From Microvelia longipes (taxonomy: Eukaryota > Arthropoda > Insecta > Hemiptera > Veliidae), in contig JACMZG010000008.1 of the NCBI GenBank assembly GCA_018340805.1, positions 52,925,983 through 52,989,982 of the forward strand: a DNA stretch of 64,000 nt, given 5' to 3'. Both the position numbers and the translations under genes were made by a program. Numbering within the stretch: position 1 is the first letter of the stretch; each line of letters begins with the position of its first letter. Below, piece after piece: positions 1-11,303 of this stretch. The notes under the pieces are model-generated. The model made no database searches, was not told where the DNA came from, and saw only the letters and a program-made list of their open reading frames with translations.

Positions 1-930
1 ATACACAATAGTTATTATCGTATATAGAACATATAAATAGACTTCTCCCACACTAGGTTTCAATTTTTCCGAAACCATAGGTGAAAAATAGGACTAGAAT
101 TTTAAGCCCGAGATATGTATCATTGTATGCAACACTGCTCACTGCATAATTGGTTTATGTCATTTTTTGCCGACCTATTCTCATTTTTTTCTAAAGGGAT
201 AAAACTTTTCTTCACTATCATATTTTTGATTTGCATCAATATAATGTAAATTTACAAAATTCATACTGACAAGAATTTAGAGGTTGACAAGTAGTGTAAA
301 CAAGATATAAATGGTTTGGTGTCGCGTGATATCCGTATAATATATTTTAGTTACCTTGTTAACTAAATTTAAGTTGTTTTCAAATAATTTTAGTTCAATG
401 GGCTTTATTTTTTGGGGTGGTATCTCATAGCTAAGTTTCTTCTCAACTTATAACTCATAACCTGTATAATTCTATCAGAGTTAATGGGTCTATAAAAGAG
501 ATGCAAATTTAGTTTTAAATCTCACGATTTTAATTTTGGTTGAAAAAACATAAATTCTCTCTATGACAGGCTAAACTCTGCTATGGCGTGGGGTTTAAGA
601 ACGTATTTTGTCCCTGGTAAGGTGTGACTTAAGACGCTACCACAATGCAAAGATGACAAAGAATTAATATCATAAGACTCGGGTATATTCTAATATAATT
701 TCTCTATAATTTCTCTTTTTTCTTTAAAATAATAACTAAACCTTTATTTAACTTATGAGTTAATGACTATCAGTTCTTTATAGGGTTATCAAGTTAGGTT
801 TTTTTGTTATTCGTATTTAGATCAATAGCGTGTCTTTATACATATATTAGTTAGTGCTAGTTGTTACCTTACCCTTTTTAGTTATTATATTAGTGTGAAT
901 TATTAGTTTTGATTAGTCCTCTTGTGAACA
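1..930. other. AT-rich 3' flank of gene 1, no gene seen
   Basis: This stretch is downstream of the gene 1 stop on the minus strand. It has no coding-like frame, repeat family or RNA gene that I recognise. Confidence 0.5.
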
Positions 931-3449
931 TTAATGACTACATATCATCTTACCTCCATAAGTACCTCTGTTGTTATTTGGATTATAAGTAGGGTCAACT
1001 GCAATATAAGGCGGTCTGCCGTTATTTCCGGGATATTTGGGAGGGTCTACGGCAATATAAGGCGGTCTTGTCTGATAGCCATAATTTCCTGGATATTTTG
1101 GTGGATCTACAGCTATATAAGGGGGTCTTCCGTTACCTGATGGTCTTGGAGGATCCACTGCGATATACGGTGGTCTACCACCGCTAGGTCTGCTGGGTGG
1201 GTCTACCTGTACACCAACTCCAGTTGGGAATCCGTTTTTGTCATACGAAGCACAGCCTTTGAAGGTACATGAGGGAACTCCGTTGCCTTGACACTGGCAG
1301 AAGTTGCATCCATCAAAGTAAGATTCGCCAGGCTTGCATGCTGAAATGAAAGAATCGCATTCGGTTTGTGTATAAGTGAATATTGATTCGAGGGGTGAGC
1401 GAAATCACTAGATAACCGCGTCACTATATTATCAAGCATGAATGTTTAGAGAATTTTTGTCAACTATTAGGATAGTGACAAGATGATTTACCACATCTCT
1501 GAAAACAATGGTCTTGGTAGAAAGTAACTAACCTAAAGGTTAGCCAACCAGATAAACACAATCAAGTACAATCTAGAGAAAATAACCAGCATGATAATTC
1601 AAAATCAATTCTGAAAAGGGATACCAATTATACCTATTTGAAAATAATAATGCTACATTCTACGTCGAGGTTGTTTTTTAAGGCTTTTAGGTACGTACTG
1701 GGCAGTGCACAGCATGCCTTGGATGGATAATATCTTCGAGAGATGAAATTAATGCCTAGCTTACTGCATAATCCTCGACTCACATTTTAGCAAACACGAT
1801 TTTAATCGTTCTAATTTAACTAAAAAACTAAAAGAGACTGCGCTATGGATTATTGATGCTATTGCAAAGCATCCAGGTTTTCTTTTTTATGCGATGTCTA
1901 TAAACTCTAGTTAATCGAGAGACTCGAAAAAGTAAAAAAATGGACCTATAAATGCTTTCACATATTCACACTGCCTATAAAACCACTAATGATCGATGTG
2001 GATTACCATGTATCATATATTTGTTGCCATACCCCTGAAAAGGCTTTAACACAATATGATAGTAAAGAATCAACTATAAAGTATTTCAAATCAATTATTT
2101 ATGTGTAGCCATTTTAATTACTAATATTAACTGTGAAACATTACAAACTTACTAGGGCCTGGTACAGATCTTCGCGGCACCCTGATCAGCCACTCTGTAT
2201 CTGAAAAAAATGATCAAGTATACAGAGTAGGGCAGCAAAAGCAACAATCAATATAATTTTTCTTCTAATAGATCTATCGCGATCAAATTAGTTTTAATGA
2301 GATTACTGCGAGTTTAAAAATATGGATATATTTTTACCAATCAATCTAGCATACTAATCAAGTCGCGGATTACCAATTTAAGCGGTAATTTTAGAAATTT
2401 AAATTGAAGCATATAATGCTCTAGATTGATTCTAAACTCCTTCATGCCTAAAAAGATATGGCATTAATGCCACATTATTTCGCCAGAATAAGCACACTAT
2501 TACTTTTATAAATTTAACTTTTTAACGATAGCCCTAAAAAGTTAAGGAATCAGGTGATATTGATACTACATTGCCTTGTATAATACACAAAATCGAATCA
2601 ATTCTTACAATTCATATTATCAAACTTCATATATTATTGGAGAAACATCAATTGGCTGATTGAACTCAGAGTACAGATTAATTTTTTTTGCGATAGCTTG
2701 ATGTATGTGAAATGTACCTCTCTGTGTAAATACTAATAAACAGAACGAATTAATAAATTGCTGTATCTTTTTAAGCACTTATTTGTAATTTTAAGACAAG
2801 CTTTTGCTTTCTTATCTTTTAAAATTTGAAAATATTTGAATATCAATTCGAATGTTATTGAAATTATGTAATGATTAAAATAAGGGCTATCAGCCGCTTA
2901 GCTACCGAGCAGCCTCGGCTAGGAATCGTGGCTCGTGACCGCTTTGTTGCCACATTTTTCTTCTTTTTTATCAATTTTTTGACGACTTAAGATAATCCAT
3001 TTGAGTTGAAGTTGATATCAACTCAAATAGATGATTCTGATGAGGAAAAGTTTCTAGATGCCCAATACCCGATTTTTCAAATTTAATGATGTCATAACTA
3101 GTTGATGATGTCATAAAATAATAACTTCTTTAACATATCATAGTAGTAAATCAACGATTTTATAATTATGAATTTAATTATAAAATTAAATTCATAATTA
3201 CAGAATAACTGATATTACTTGTTAAAACTCGGTTAATTTATAATCTTAAAATGAATATGTGGATTTCATTCAGTATGTAATTTGTAAAATTAACAATACC
3301 ACCTAATAATCACATCATTGTTTATATTAATGTTTTTTTTATTTATATACATAATTAGCTCAATAAACTAAACTTGATTTAAATGACTTACCAGCGAAGC
3401 CCGAAGCAACTAGTCCTAAAGTCAAAACTAATAGAATTTGTAGATTCAT
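931..3449 (-). CDS. Gene 1: secreted pacifastin-like inhibitor with proline-rich repeat tail, 3 exons
   Basis: Proposed exons are 3449-3392, 2200-2153 and 1340-931, all with GT-AG borders and phase-1 junctions, giving 171 residues. Residues 1-19 form a signal peptide (MNLQILLVLTLGLVASGFA). A short linker follows with a dibasic RVPRRS site. One pacifastin-like domain then shows the six-cysteine pattern C-x9-C-N-F-C-Q-C-x3-G-x3-C-T-F-K-G-C. By family knowledge the residue after Cys5-Thr is P1; here it is Phe, suggesting chymotrypsin-like targets. The C-terminal half is four imperfect repeats built on RPPYIAVDPPKYPG, ending at a TAA. Pacifastins block serine proteases in haemolymph, for example in the prophenoloxidase cascade; the role here is inferred. 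The repeat tail is not usual for the family. The exon structure is by eye and no transcript was available. Confidence 0.85.
3037..3085 (+). repeat. Tail fragment of the 5S-bearing repeat family
   Basis: The segment GATGAGGAAAAGTTT followed by GATGCCCAATACCCGATTTTT-like sequence matches the conserved end (GAGGAAAAGTTC...GTACCCGATTTTT) of the repeat copies at 18.0, 33.2 and 44.1 kb. It lies in the first intron of gene 1. Confidence 0.45.
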
Positions 3450-3464
3450 TTTGAGTTTGAACTA

Positions 3465-3500
3465 TGAGTACTTGATGCAGAACTTGGTACTTATATACAC
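3465..3500 (-). promoter_or_regulatory. TATA box and likely start region of gene 1
   Basis: On the minus strand GTATATAAG (about 3489-3498) lies roughly 45 bp upstream of the ATG. About 25-30 bp downstream of it is TCAAGTAC, a reasonable arthropod initiator. This supports transcription starting near 3465-3472. Confidence 0.6.
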
Positions 3501-3554
3501 TATAGTGTTATTATACATCATTCATGTTTCCCTACTCTTCAAAATATGAAACAA

Positions 3555-3572
3555 TGACGTCAGGGATTCCCC
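3555..3572. promoter_or_regulatory. Composite CRE (TGACGTCA) plus NF-kB/Rel site (GGGATTCCCC)
   Basis: An intact 8-bp CRE/ATF palindrome (3555-3562) directly abuts a consensus-type Rel decamer (3563-3572). The pair sits about 60 bp upstream of the gene 1 TATA box. Dorsal, Dif and Relish recognise GGG(A/G)NNYYCC-type sites, so Toll/Imd-responsive induction of gene 1 is a reasonable inference. Confidence 0.5.
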
Positions 3573-4107
3573 ACCCAACACGAAAATCGTTTTACAAAAT
3601 GACCCATGCCAGGAATTGAAAATAAAGAAAAATGAAGACATTAATGAATCCTTTTCTTTATATTACAAATGAGAGGTCTTAAGTCATGATGTTATTAAAC
3701 GAGGAAATATTATACGGCGGATGTTAAATAGTAAACGTGATAATAATATTCAGTGAAGAAACAAATAATATAATACAACATTGATTATTAAAAAGAGAAC
3801 TTAAAAAGATATTAAAATCGTAAGAGATCACTGATTACAAACTTATTAGAATCAATTAATTTATATGGATAATAGAGAAGTAACCTGATTATTTCTTCAT
3901 TCCATGTTTAATAAACTAAATTGTATACTTGATTCTGCAATAGATGTGTCCATGCTGTTCCTACTTTAGTAATAGATTAGCGTCATAAAAAATATTATTT
4001 TACGATTTAATTTAATTAAAGAATACATTGTGCGAGATAAAATAATACAAATTGAAATGTATGAAAAATTGTAAGAAATTTATTCACACATATTTATTTA
4101 TTATAAG

Positions 4108-4120
4108 TATTTGTTGTATT
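4108..4120. repeat. Left target-site duplication of the SINE
   Basis: The 13-bp TATTTGTTGTATT is identical to the right copy at 4366-4378. Confidence 0.75.
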
Positions 4121-4365
4121 GACCCGCCTCCGTGGCCGAGGTCGTTAGAGCGTTAGTCTTTACACTGACCCTTGACACCACTGAGGTCTGGGGTTCGCAT
4201 CCCAGGTTACGCTCTCAGTTTATATAAAATTATTGTTAAGATAAATTATCGCCAACTTTAGAATACACTTTGAGCGTAACGGTTGGTACTACGACCGAGG
4301 TGGTTCCCGCAGAGTTTATCCCTGATGAGCAGCTAAGCTCTAAACGGGCATTATTATGTTATTAT
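4121..4365 (+). mobile_element. tRNA-derived SINE with 13-bp target duplications
   Basis: The head carries a Pol III A box (TGGCCGAGGTCGTTAGAGCG, as in Leu/Ser-type tRNAs) and a B box (GGTTCGCATCCC). An unrelated body and an ATT-rich tail (ATTATTATGTTATTATTA) follow. It is flanked by a 13-bp direct repeat TATTTGTTGTATT at 4108-4120 and 4366-4378. The element is about 245 bp. It is a SINE rather than a tRNA gene because the acceptor stem does not close and a tail is present. Confidence 0.75.
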
Positions 4366-4378
4366 TATTTGTTGTATT
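4366..4378. repeat. Right target-site duplication of the SINE
   Basis: It is identical to 4108-4120 and abuts the ATT-rich tail. Confidence 0.75.
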
Positions 4379-7274
4379 TATATTTTATTTCAATAGTAAA
4401 TATATATTGCAGACTTGAGCTTTGCATACTTCAATTTGTCTCGTAAAATGTTCCAAAACTGTATAAAACTGAATTTATTATAAATTATTTTATTAAAATA
4501 ACATAATAGTAAGACACGTAGTTGTAGTATGATATTATTCTTCTTCAATTTCCATCACCCTTAATGATGGACTTAAGATTTTTTTTTAAAAATCATTTCC
4601 TCCCTTGGAATAATTTTTATACTTCTTTGAATGATAACGTATATGTTCTCTTTTTTTTTTGCAAAATTGTTATAATGATGAAGTATCAAAAAGAGAAGCG
4701 TTCTCTATATAGGAAATTATTTTTCATAAATTCGGTGGTTAGCTAATTGCCTTACCCAATATATTTCAACTATATATTATAGACTTTAGGGCGGAGCGAA
4801 TGTCAGTGCGTGTGTATTTGTACGTGTCGCGAAGATGTAACCATTGTCGTAAAAATTAACCAATTTTGGAAAAATTTGCACGTAGTACTAATTAGGAGTT
4901 AGAGCTGTATAGTTTTTGGTTAAACTTCGAATATTCTTAAAATTGCAGCTAATATCGAAACTGACTTAACAAATATATCTGGTGACAAAATGAAGGCATA
5001 TACCGCTTGAAAGTCTTCAAAGAGTAGAAAAAGATTATTGGGTATTATTAAACATCATTATCATCATTGGGTATCATTGTTAACATCATATGTAACAATA
5101 AAAAATAAAAAATCCGGTAATTTTCAAATTGGCAGCCAATAGGGTGGATGTCGAAAAAAATTTAAATAATATCAGTCCAGTAATATACATCATTAAAAAG
5201 CTTTTGAAGACTAGAGAAAATGACCTTATATAGAATTTTCAAAAAAATCAATATGTTATGGCGACAATTTAAAAAAATATATTGTTGGAAGCTTTGAATG
5301 AATTTACATCGTTAATAGTAATTTAAATTTAGTGTAAATACCTAGCTAGCGAAGCGAGCCTCTGTTTACTATTATTATGATGAACATACGCAATGCAGCG
5401 ATTTCCTTTTACTCAAATAACAGTATTTGTATGCAATTTAGCGAGCTCTAATTTAGTATACAATTATTAAGCCGCTTATTGTTTTATAACTTCATTATTA
5501 ATAAATTTTAGCGCGTGGACCTAATTGGGCGAATTTTTTTTTGGAATGACTTTCTTATGCCTCAATCCAGTTCTTGCTCATGTTCACGGCTTACACTTAA
5601 TAGTCGGAGCAGTTGAACTTTTACTTGTTTGTCGATTCGCATGGATTTTTCAAATAATGTGCATTTTTATAACCTATGCTACAAACTTTGCTCGCTCTTG
5701 CATAGTCAATACTGAATTACATTTAGGCAGCTAAACGGTAATCGGTTTATACTAATCTACAATATTGTAGAAAATTTCCTTTTGAAAATCCATGCTAATT
5801 GATAGACAACTAAGAGTGCTACGGTTCTGATTATGAAGCATACACCTACGCAAAAGCATTTATACGCAAAAGCATGCAACCTAAATCAATTCCATCGCTT
5901 GAATTATTTTGTAGTAATCAAAATAAAGAGTGTTTTATATTTTTATATGTTTTATACTTTATAAAGTGAAAATATATCAATATACATATTTTTCTAAGTA
6001 CTTTGAGAACACAGATCGTTTTCCTGGCAATTTTTATTCTTCTTAGAGCTCCAAGAAATATTGATGAGAACAACCCAATCGGCATTATTTAGTGTTCAAT
6101 ACTGTATTTTTTAATTTCCGGTTATTTTTTACAGTTTTTTCAACTTAAGCACCAAATTATCCAAATTAAGTCCGGACCGTGTTTGCTTAATTCTGCGCTC
6201 CAAAAAATATGAAAAAAGACACCTCACTCGCAAATTATTTTTTATCGAACGTTGTTTTGGTTTCCTGTTATTTACTAATATAATATATACTAACCAGTGG
6301 TGTATCCTAGTAGTGATTTTTTCCAAAAGAATTTAGCTAAAAACAAATATAAATGGCGGAGCATTTTTATTATCAATATTATAAATATACAGAGGATTCT
6401 ATAAGTAATAAAGCTTTTTTATCCTTATACAACTTTACATCAAAGAGGACCTACTCACTTATTCTTACTATTTTACCTATTTATTATTACCACATGAGAG
6501 ATGATTTTTATTCGTATTGTTGTTAGATGTAGTTTACAGAACAAAGAGTTCAAATAAGGGAGGGGGTGTTTTTTCAATGACGTCATAAAGTTTTCACCTA
6601 AAGTTGAACAAAGTTGTAATTTGATTTTCTGCTTGATTCTACAGCATTCAATAACTCAGTTTAACCCTTTTAACTTTGTTGATTTCAAAGACTCTTCGAA
6701 CAACATCCAGACTTTAGAAACAACTTTTTGCTAAACTTTTAACTATTTCAAATTATGAAGTGACAAAGTTTCTCTACTCTATCCTCCCAATTTCGTAAAA
6801 AATAGTAATGTAAAGATTTGATTTTCCTTAAACGTTCTTAAGAGGCTGACCAGGGTAATTATTTTTATTAAGTTATGTCCACTTAGAGACGTTAAGTTTA
6901 CGTGCAGTGTAAGTTAAAGCATATATGAGGTGAAACTTAAACAAAAAAAAATATAAGCATAGTTTATATTTGATGCGAAGCAATGAATACAAAAAAAATA
7001 TAAGCATAGTTTACTTTATGAATAATGCGAGCAACCTTAAAAATTTAATTTTTGCAACTGGGCTCTAATTGTTTTGTTGATACAGAATTAGATAATCGAC
7101 GAGCGAAGCAAGCCTGTTACACGTTTCTATGGAACACGAGAACCTTCGAATCCTTTTATGATTGAAAATAAAATTGTTATGACATCATTAATCCCTAATA
7201 ATAGCACAGAAATAATTTCCTAAATTTACTGAAACAATAACTTGGGTAATTGCATCGGGAAAGTATTTATGAAA
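4379..7274. other. AT-rich intergenic stretch, no gene seen
   Basis: Only short unsupported frames occur here. One GCGAAGCGAGCC motif near 5348 and another near 7100 belong to a motif class scattered over the window. Confidence 0.45.
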
Positions 7275-7600
7275 TTAGATACGGGATACCTCAGAACTTT
7301 TCCACATCGCATCGGAATCACATTAGCGCATCCTCCCTACTTCGCAATAGTTTCACTCGTCCTCAGAATAAACAAGTTGTTAAATTGATAATGCAAGACC
7401 TCTTCGGGCTTGCTTCGCTCGTCCTTAGATAAAATATTCATCTGTTTCTTTCCCAGAGGACATCCATCCTGGCACTGACTGCGTTCAATGCTGCTTAACT
7501 TTTATAATCCAACAAAAGCATGGATATGCTTGTATTGAAACGTTATGTAGTATATTTATTTATTTAGTAGAGGTATACACTTGTACCAAATTGTTTTTTT
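7275..7600 (-). repeat. 5S-bearing repeat, tail half (reverse orientation)
   Basis: It begins with TACGGGATACCTCAGAAC, then GCTTGCTTCGCTCGTCC. Between about 7453 and 7505 it has the reverse complement of a 5S rRNA-like segment (CCCAG..GGACATCCATCCTGG..CACTGAC..AATGCTGCTTAACTT). Orientation is opposite to the copies at 18.0 and 44.1 kb. Confidence 0.65.
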
Positions 7601-7646
7601 TTTTCAATTTATCACAATTTTTATTTTTCCTTATTTATAGCGTTGA

Positions 7647-7755
7647 TATATAGGAAAAGTATTGTGTAAAAGTATCCGAAACCGGAATGTCATCGTAAAT
7701 ATTCCGTTTCAGGTGTTTTAAGACCTCCTGAGTGGTTTTAAAAAAGTTATCAGTC

Positions 7756-7801
<46 letters not shown>

Positions 7802-7805
7802 TATT
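7647..7805 (+). repeat. 5S-bearing repeat, head half (forward) with (GT)n tract
   Basis: It contains ATATAGGAAAAGTATTGTG, the TTTCAGGTGTTTTAAGACC block and a (TG)n tract of about 43 bp, matching the heads of the copies at 18.0 and 44.1 kb. It faces the reversed tail half just to its left. Confidence 0.6.
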
Positions 7806-10474
7806 ATCATCGTAATAACAGCCATGTCTTCACAGAAATGTGTTCTTTTCTTTACAATTCATATATCTTGCGTTTTTGTTGTGTTCATGATTTATAACTG
7901 GAACAGTAGTATTACAACTTGTTTCTCTATTGTTTCCGAATTTCTTTAAAGAAATGCGCTTAATCATTTTAATAATTAAGATAATCTGAGCTTTACAAGT
8001 ACGAATAATGCTGTGCATTACCTATTTCGGAATGATGACTATAGTTTTGAATAACCTGTTGGATATAAGCGTATAAATTCAGACACAATTGAGTCACAAG
8101 TAGTAATGCTACTGCTCCAGGTTATGAATCATGAACAGACCATTAAGCGAGATATAAATTGTAAAGCAAAGAAGCACGCATTTTAAAGTAAATTCGACAG
8201 GCTTGCAAACCTCCGTGCTAGAATTATATTTAAATAACTGTTAGCCTTTGCAATAATGTTATACTACACATCTTGCCTGAAAGAGTTTCATATATTTTAA
8301 CTACTATAGTAATATATGTTATCAAAATATTAATACAGGTCATTTGTTTGGATTTCCTTTAAGTAATTCTATAAATATTTATATAGTTTTCTGTATAATA
8401 CTAAAGGTATAACATTATTACAGATTATCTTCCTGATCTGTAGCTTTCTTAGTTGAAGGTCATGTTATTATTGACTTTAGACGCAAAACATCTTTTTACA
8501 AAAGTTTATTCAGTGGCTTCCTAGAAGTAAGTACCTCGTCTTAATACAAAGACTCCAAGTCTATTAATGTTTTTAAGGACACCAATGAAAAGCTGTGACA
8601 ATAAGTCTGGAAATTCCTAGGTCCTCTTCTGAGTCTAATAACCGTAACAAATTATAATAAAGATTGGCATAGTATATTAAATTACGTCTGAGCTTTTTTT
8701 GTAAAAAATATTAAAGCAGCAAAGCTGCTTTAAATGTAAAATAGAAAATACCTATAAGTTGGGAGCTATAAGTTGATAGAACATTTTTAAAGTCATTAAA
8801 ATACTTAAATTACGTCATATAAAAATAAAAATAAAATTTTATCTCATTTTAGATTTATGAAATTTTTTCCTTTTTTCAAAAGCATTTACAAATACAAGAA
8901 TGTATTTATTTTTGCTTGGCTGGTAATACTTTTACCTGCACCGGTTTCTTTTGTCTCTAGAGGATGTTTCAGTAAAAAAAACGATGCCGAAAAGGTTATT
9001 CGATACTGTTAAAGTTGCAAATTAAAGATTTGTATTTATTTTCAGTTGGCTAAACTGATTTTTTGTTCTTACAACAGCTGTTTAAATAAAATAAGATTCT
9101 GTCTCCATGTTTTATGCGTTTACGAAAATGGAATTTTATTTTTCCCTGCGGTATTTATTAACTTTTAATTAGTTTTTTTTTATAATAGTTAATTTCACAG
9201 ATACCAATTGGTGTGCTATTTTTATCTAAATTTTACAATGTCTTATAATTTTTACGGACCATTAAAAACTTTTTATTAATGGTTTCTGAAAACAATATCG
9301 AAGTGGCATTTTGATCAATTAATGTCACAGCTGTGAATTGTATTTCGTAACAAATTAAATTGTGTCTAACTAATGATTTTGACAGCCCGTATTTAAAAAC
9401 ACTAACAGAGTTCAGAAAACTTAAACTAATTCTCAACTTACTGACTTATTTAAGTTTTTTACCAAATGTTTCCTTGAGCCATATTTTGTCTAATATTTTG
9501 TAAAATTTTTAATGATTACTTAATAATTTTTACTAACATCCAAAAAGTTAACATACAATAGTAACTTAGTTAACTCATATATGGGTATGTATATGAATGG
9601 TTTGCAATCATTGGTTATCTCTTTTCCCATTAGAGTCAACAATAACTCAGCTGCACTTGAAGTTAATGTAATTTGTAATACAAATATTTTAAATAAAATA
9701 TCAAGTGCTACACTTATTCACGCATGCTAAAAACCCTCTTAAGGCTAAATTTAAGGAAATTGTTACAGATCATGAATATTTAAAAAAATATTACTGACAA
9801 TAATAGTTGGTCAAGTAAACAAATAAATTTATTCACCGATTAAAAACTTGTTTAGACAAAGTATCTGTTGGTAAAGAAATAAGACCATCATCTGGTAAGT
9901 AATTTCATGAACATCTCATGCAATCATAGTGACTATCAGGAATAGAGGTAAATTATAACATCAATTAAATATAAACAGCTTTTAACACATACTTCTTCTA
10001 CCTCACTATCTACACTTTTTTTGACATTTTATATTGACTTATAATTTTATATAACAATTATTGTTACAAGGATTAGGGTTACCATTGGCAAAAGAGGCTG
10101 GTAAGAGAAACAATCCAGTGATTGCATTTTGAAATCTAAACTTTAAGACAAAATATAATAGAAAATAAAGCAAAAAGATTATTTTAAAAATTAAGTTGAA
10201 AATAGAATCGATGGCTCAAAAAAGTAACGAAATGTACATTACGTACACATGCGTATTCAACAGGTGATCTATTTCATACACATTCAATACGATCCGGTTC
10301 TTAACCGTATTTGTGTGGTTGATCGTGTCAGACTTCATCTGACATCTCAGACGTCATAACTGATCATTATTCTGGTCATACATCAACATCAGGTCTTTTA
10401 ATGTGAAGATTCACTTGAGTAATTAGGGAGTTCTGAACAAAAAATATTTAATTAACTGTTTCACCAAAAAATGT
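7802..10474. other. AT-rich intergenic stretch, no gene seen
   Basis: No exon with family resemblance is seen. Positions 8135-8215 weakly resemble the repeated block at 20.1-20.6 kb. Confidence 0.4.
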
Positions 10475-10995
10475 TCCGGGTACGGGGTACCTCAGAACTT
10501 TTCTTCATCACATCGGATTCGCTGCGCTCATCCTCAACACGGACTCTCTTCGCTCGTCCTCACTTAGTAAATATAACCGTTTCATTCCCAGCGATGACCA
10601 TACTCGTTGCTACTTAACTTTTATAATCTAATAATAATCATAGAAAATAATAATTGTTTTTTTACTCGTCGTATTGAAACGAGACTCTCATGTACCGAAT
10701 TTCAATCCAGTTTTCTGATATTTTACAATTGTTTAAAAAACTCATTTAAGTCGATAAAAATTGAACTAATGCTGATAATGAGATAAAACTTGGCACATAT
10801 ACATGGCTAGATGCATGTTAAATCTCAAATTGATCGCAACATTTTTCGTTGCGTTCTATGATTTTTAGAATTTTTTTGAGTGATTATTTTAGGTTAATGA
10901 CGTAATAAAATATATATCTGATAGCACTACTACACCTAGACTGATTTTCGTACACAGTTTCAACTCTAGACTCATTTACTTCAACTCTAGCATAA
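10475..10995 (-). repeat. 5S-bearing repeat, reverse copy
   Basis: It starts with GGGTACGGGGTACCTCAG, the reverse complement of the family tail. GCGCTCATCC/CGCTCGTCC motifs and a degraded 5S-like block follow (ATTCCCAGCGATGACCATA, about 10575-10612). It then has the body with AATGACGTAATA. A forward tail fragment follows immediately, so two copies face each other. Confidence 0.65.
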
Positions 10996-11009
10996 ATTCA
11001 CTGGAACCA

Positions 11010-11160
11010 TGGCATGGTTCCAGGCATTGTCAGTGCCTAAATACATCCGTAAAAACGGATGTATTTACTAAATGAGGACGAGTAAAGTGAGTCGGAAGTA
11101 GCAAAGTTAAGCGTAGCGAATTCGATATGATGAGGAAAAGTACCGAGGTACCACTAGGTA
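11010..11160 (+). repeat. 5S-bearing repeat, forward tail fragment
   Basis: It contains GGCATTGTCAGTGCC from the 5S-like part, a perfect hairpin AAATACATCCGT/ACGGATGTATTT, then GAGGACGAGTAAAGTGAGTC and GATGAGGAAAAGTACCGAGG. It ends just after a degraded form of the family terminus. Confidence 0.6.
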
Positions 11161-11268
11161 TCTAATTTGGACTAGATTTTTTTTTAATAAATTCCTTCAT
11201 TAGTAAATATATAACAAATTAGTAATAATCCATAACATTAAAGGATATCATGCCACACTAAAGAGTTT

Positions 11269-11303
11269 AAACCCCCTGCGCTGTGTGGCAGCACAGGGGG
11301 TTT
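11269..11303. repeat. GC-rich hairpin
   Basis: AAACCCCCTG...CAGGGGGTTT forms a stem of about 15 bp with one mismatch and a TGTG-type loop. It resembles a bacterial terminator by eye, but nothing else here is bacterial. Confidence 0.6.

Noticed and set aside
4121..4215. Functional tRNA gene
   Set aside because: A and B boxes are present, but no closed acceptor stem is seen and the sequence continues into a SINE body with target duplications.
4300..4355. Hammerhead ribozyme in the SINE
   Set aside because: CTGATGAG is present, but the GAAA core is not (it reads TAAAC), and no cleavage site with proper helices could be drawn.
5525..5734. 69-residue frame starting MGEFFFGMTF
   Set aside because: Looks membrane-like only because of T-rich DNA; no supporting signals.
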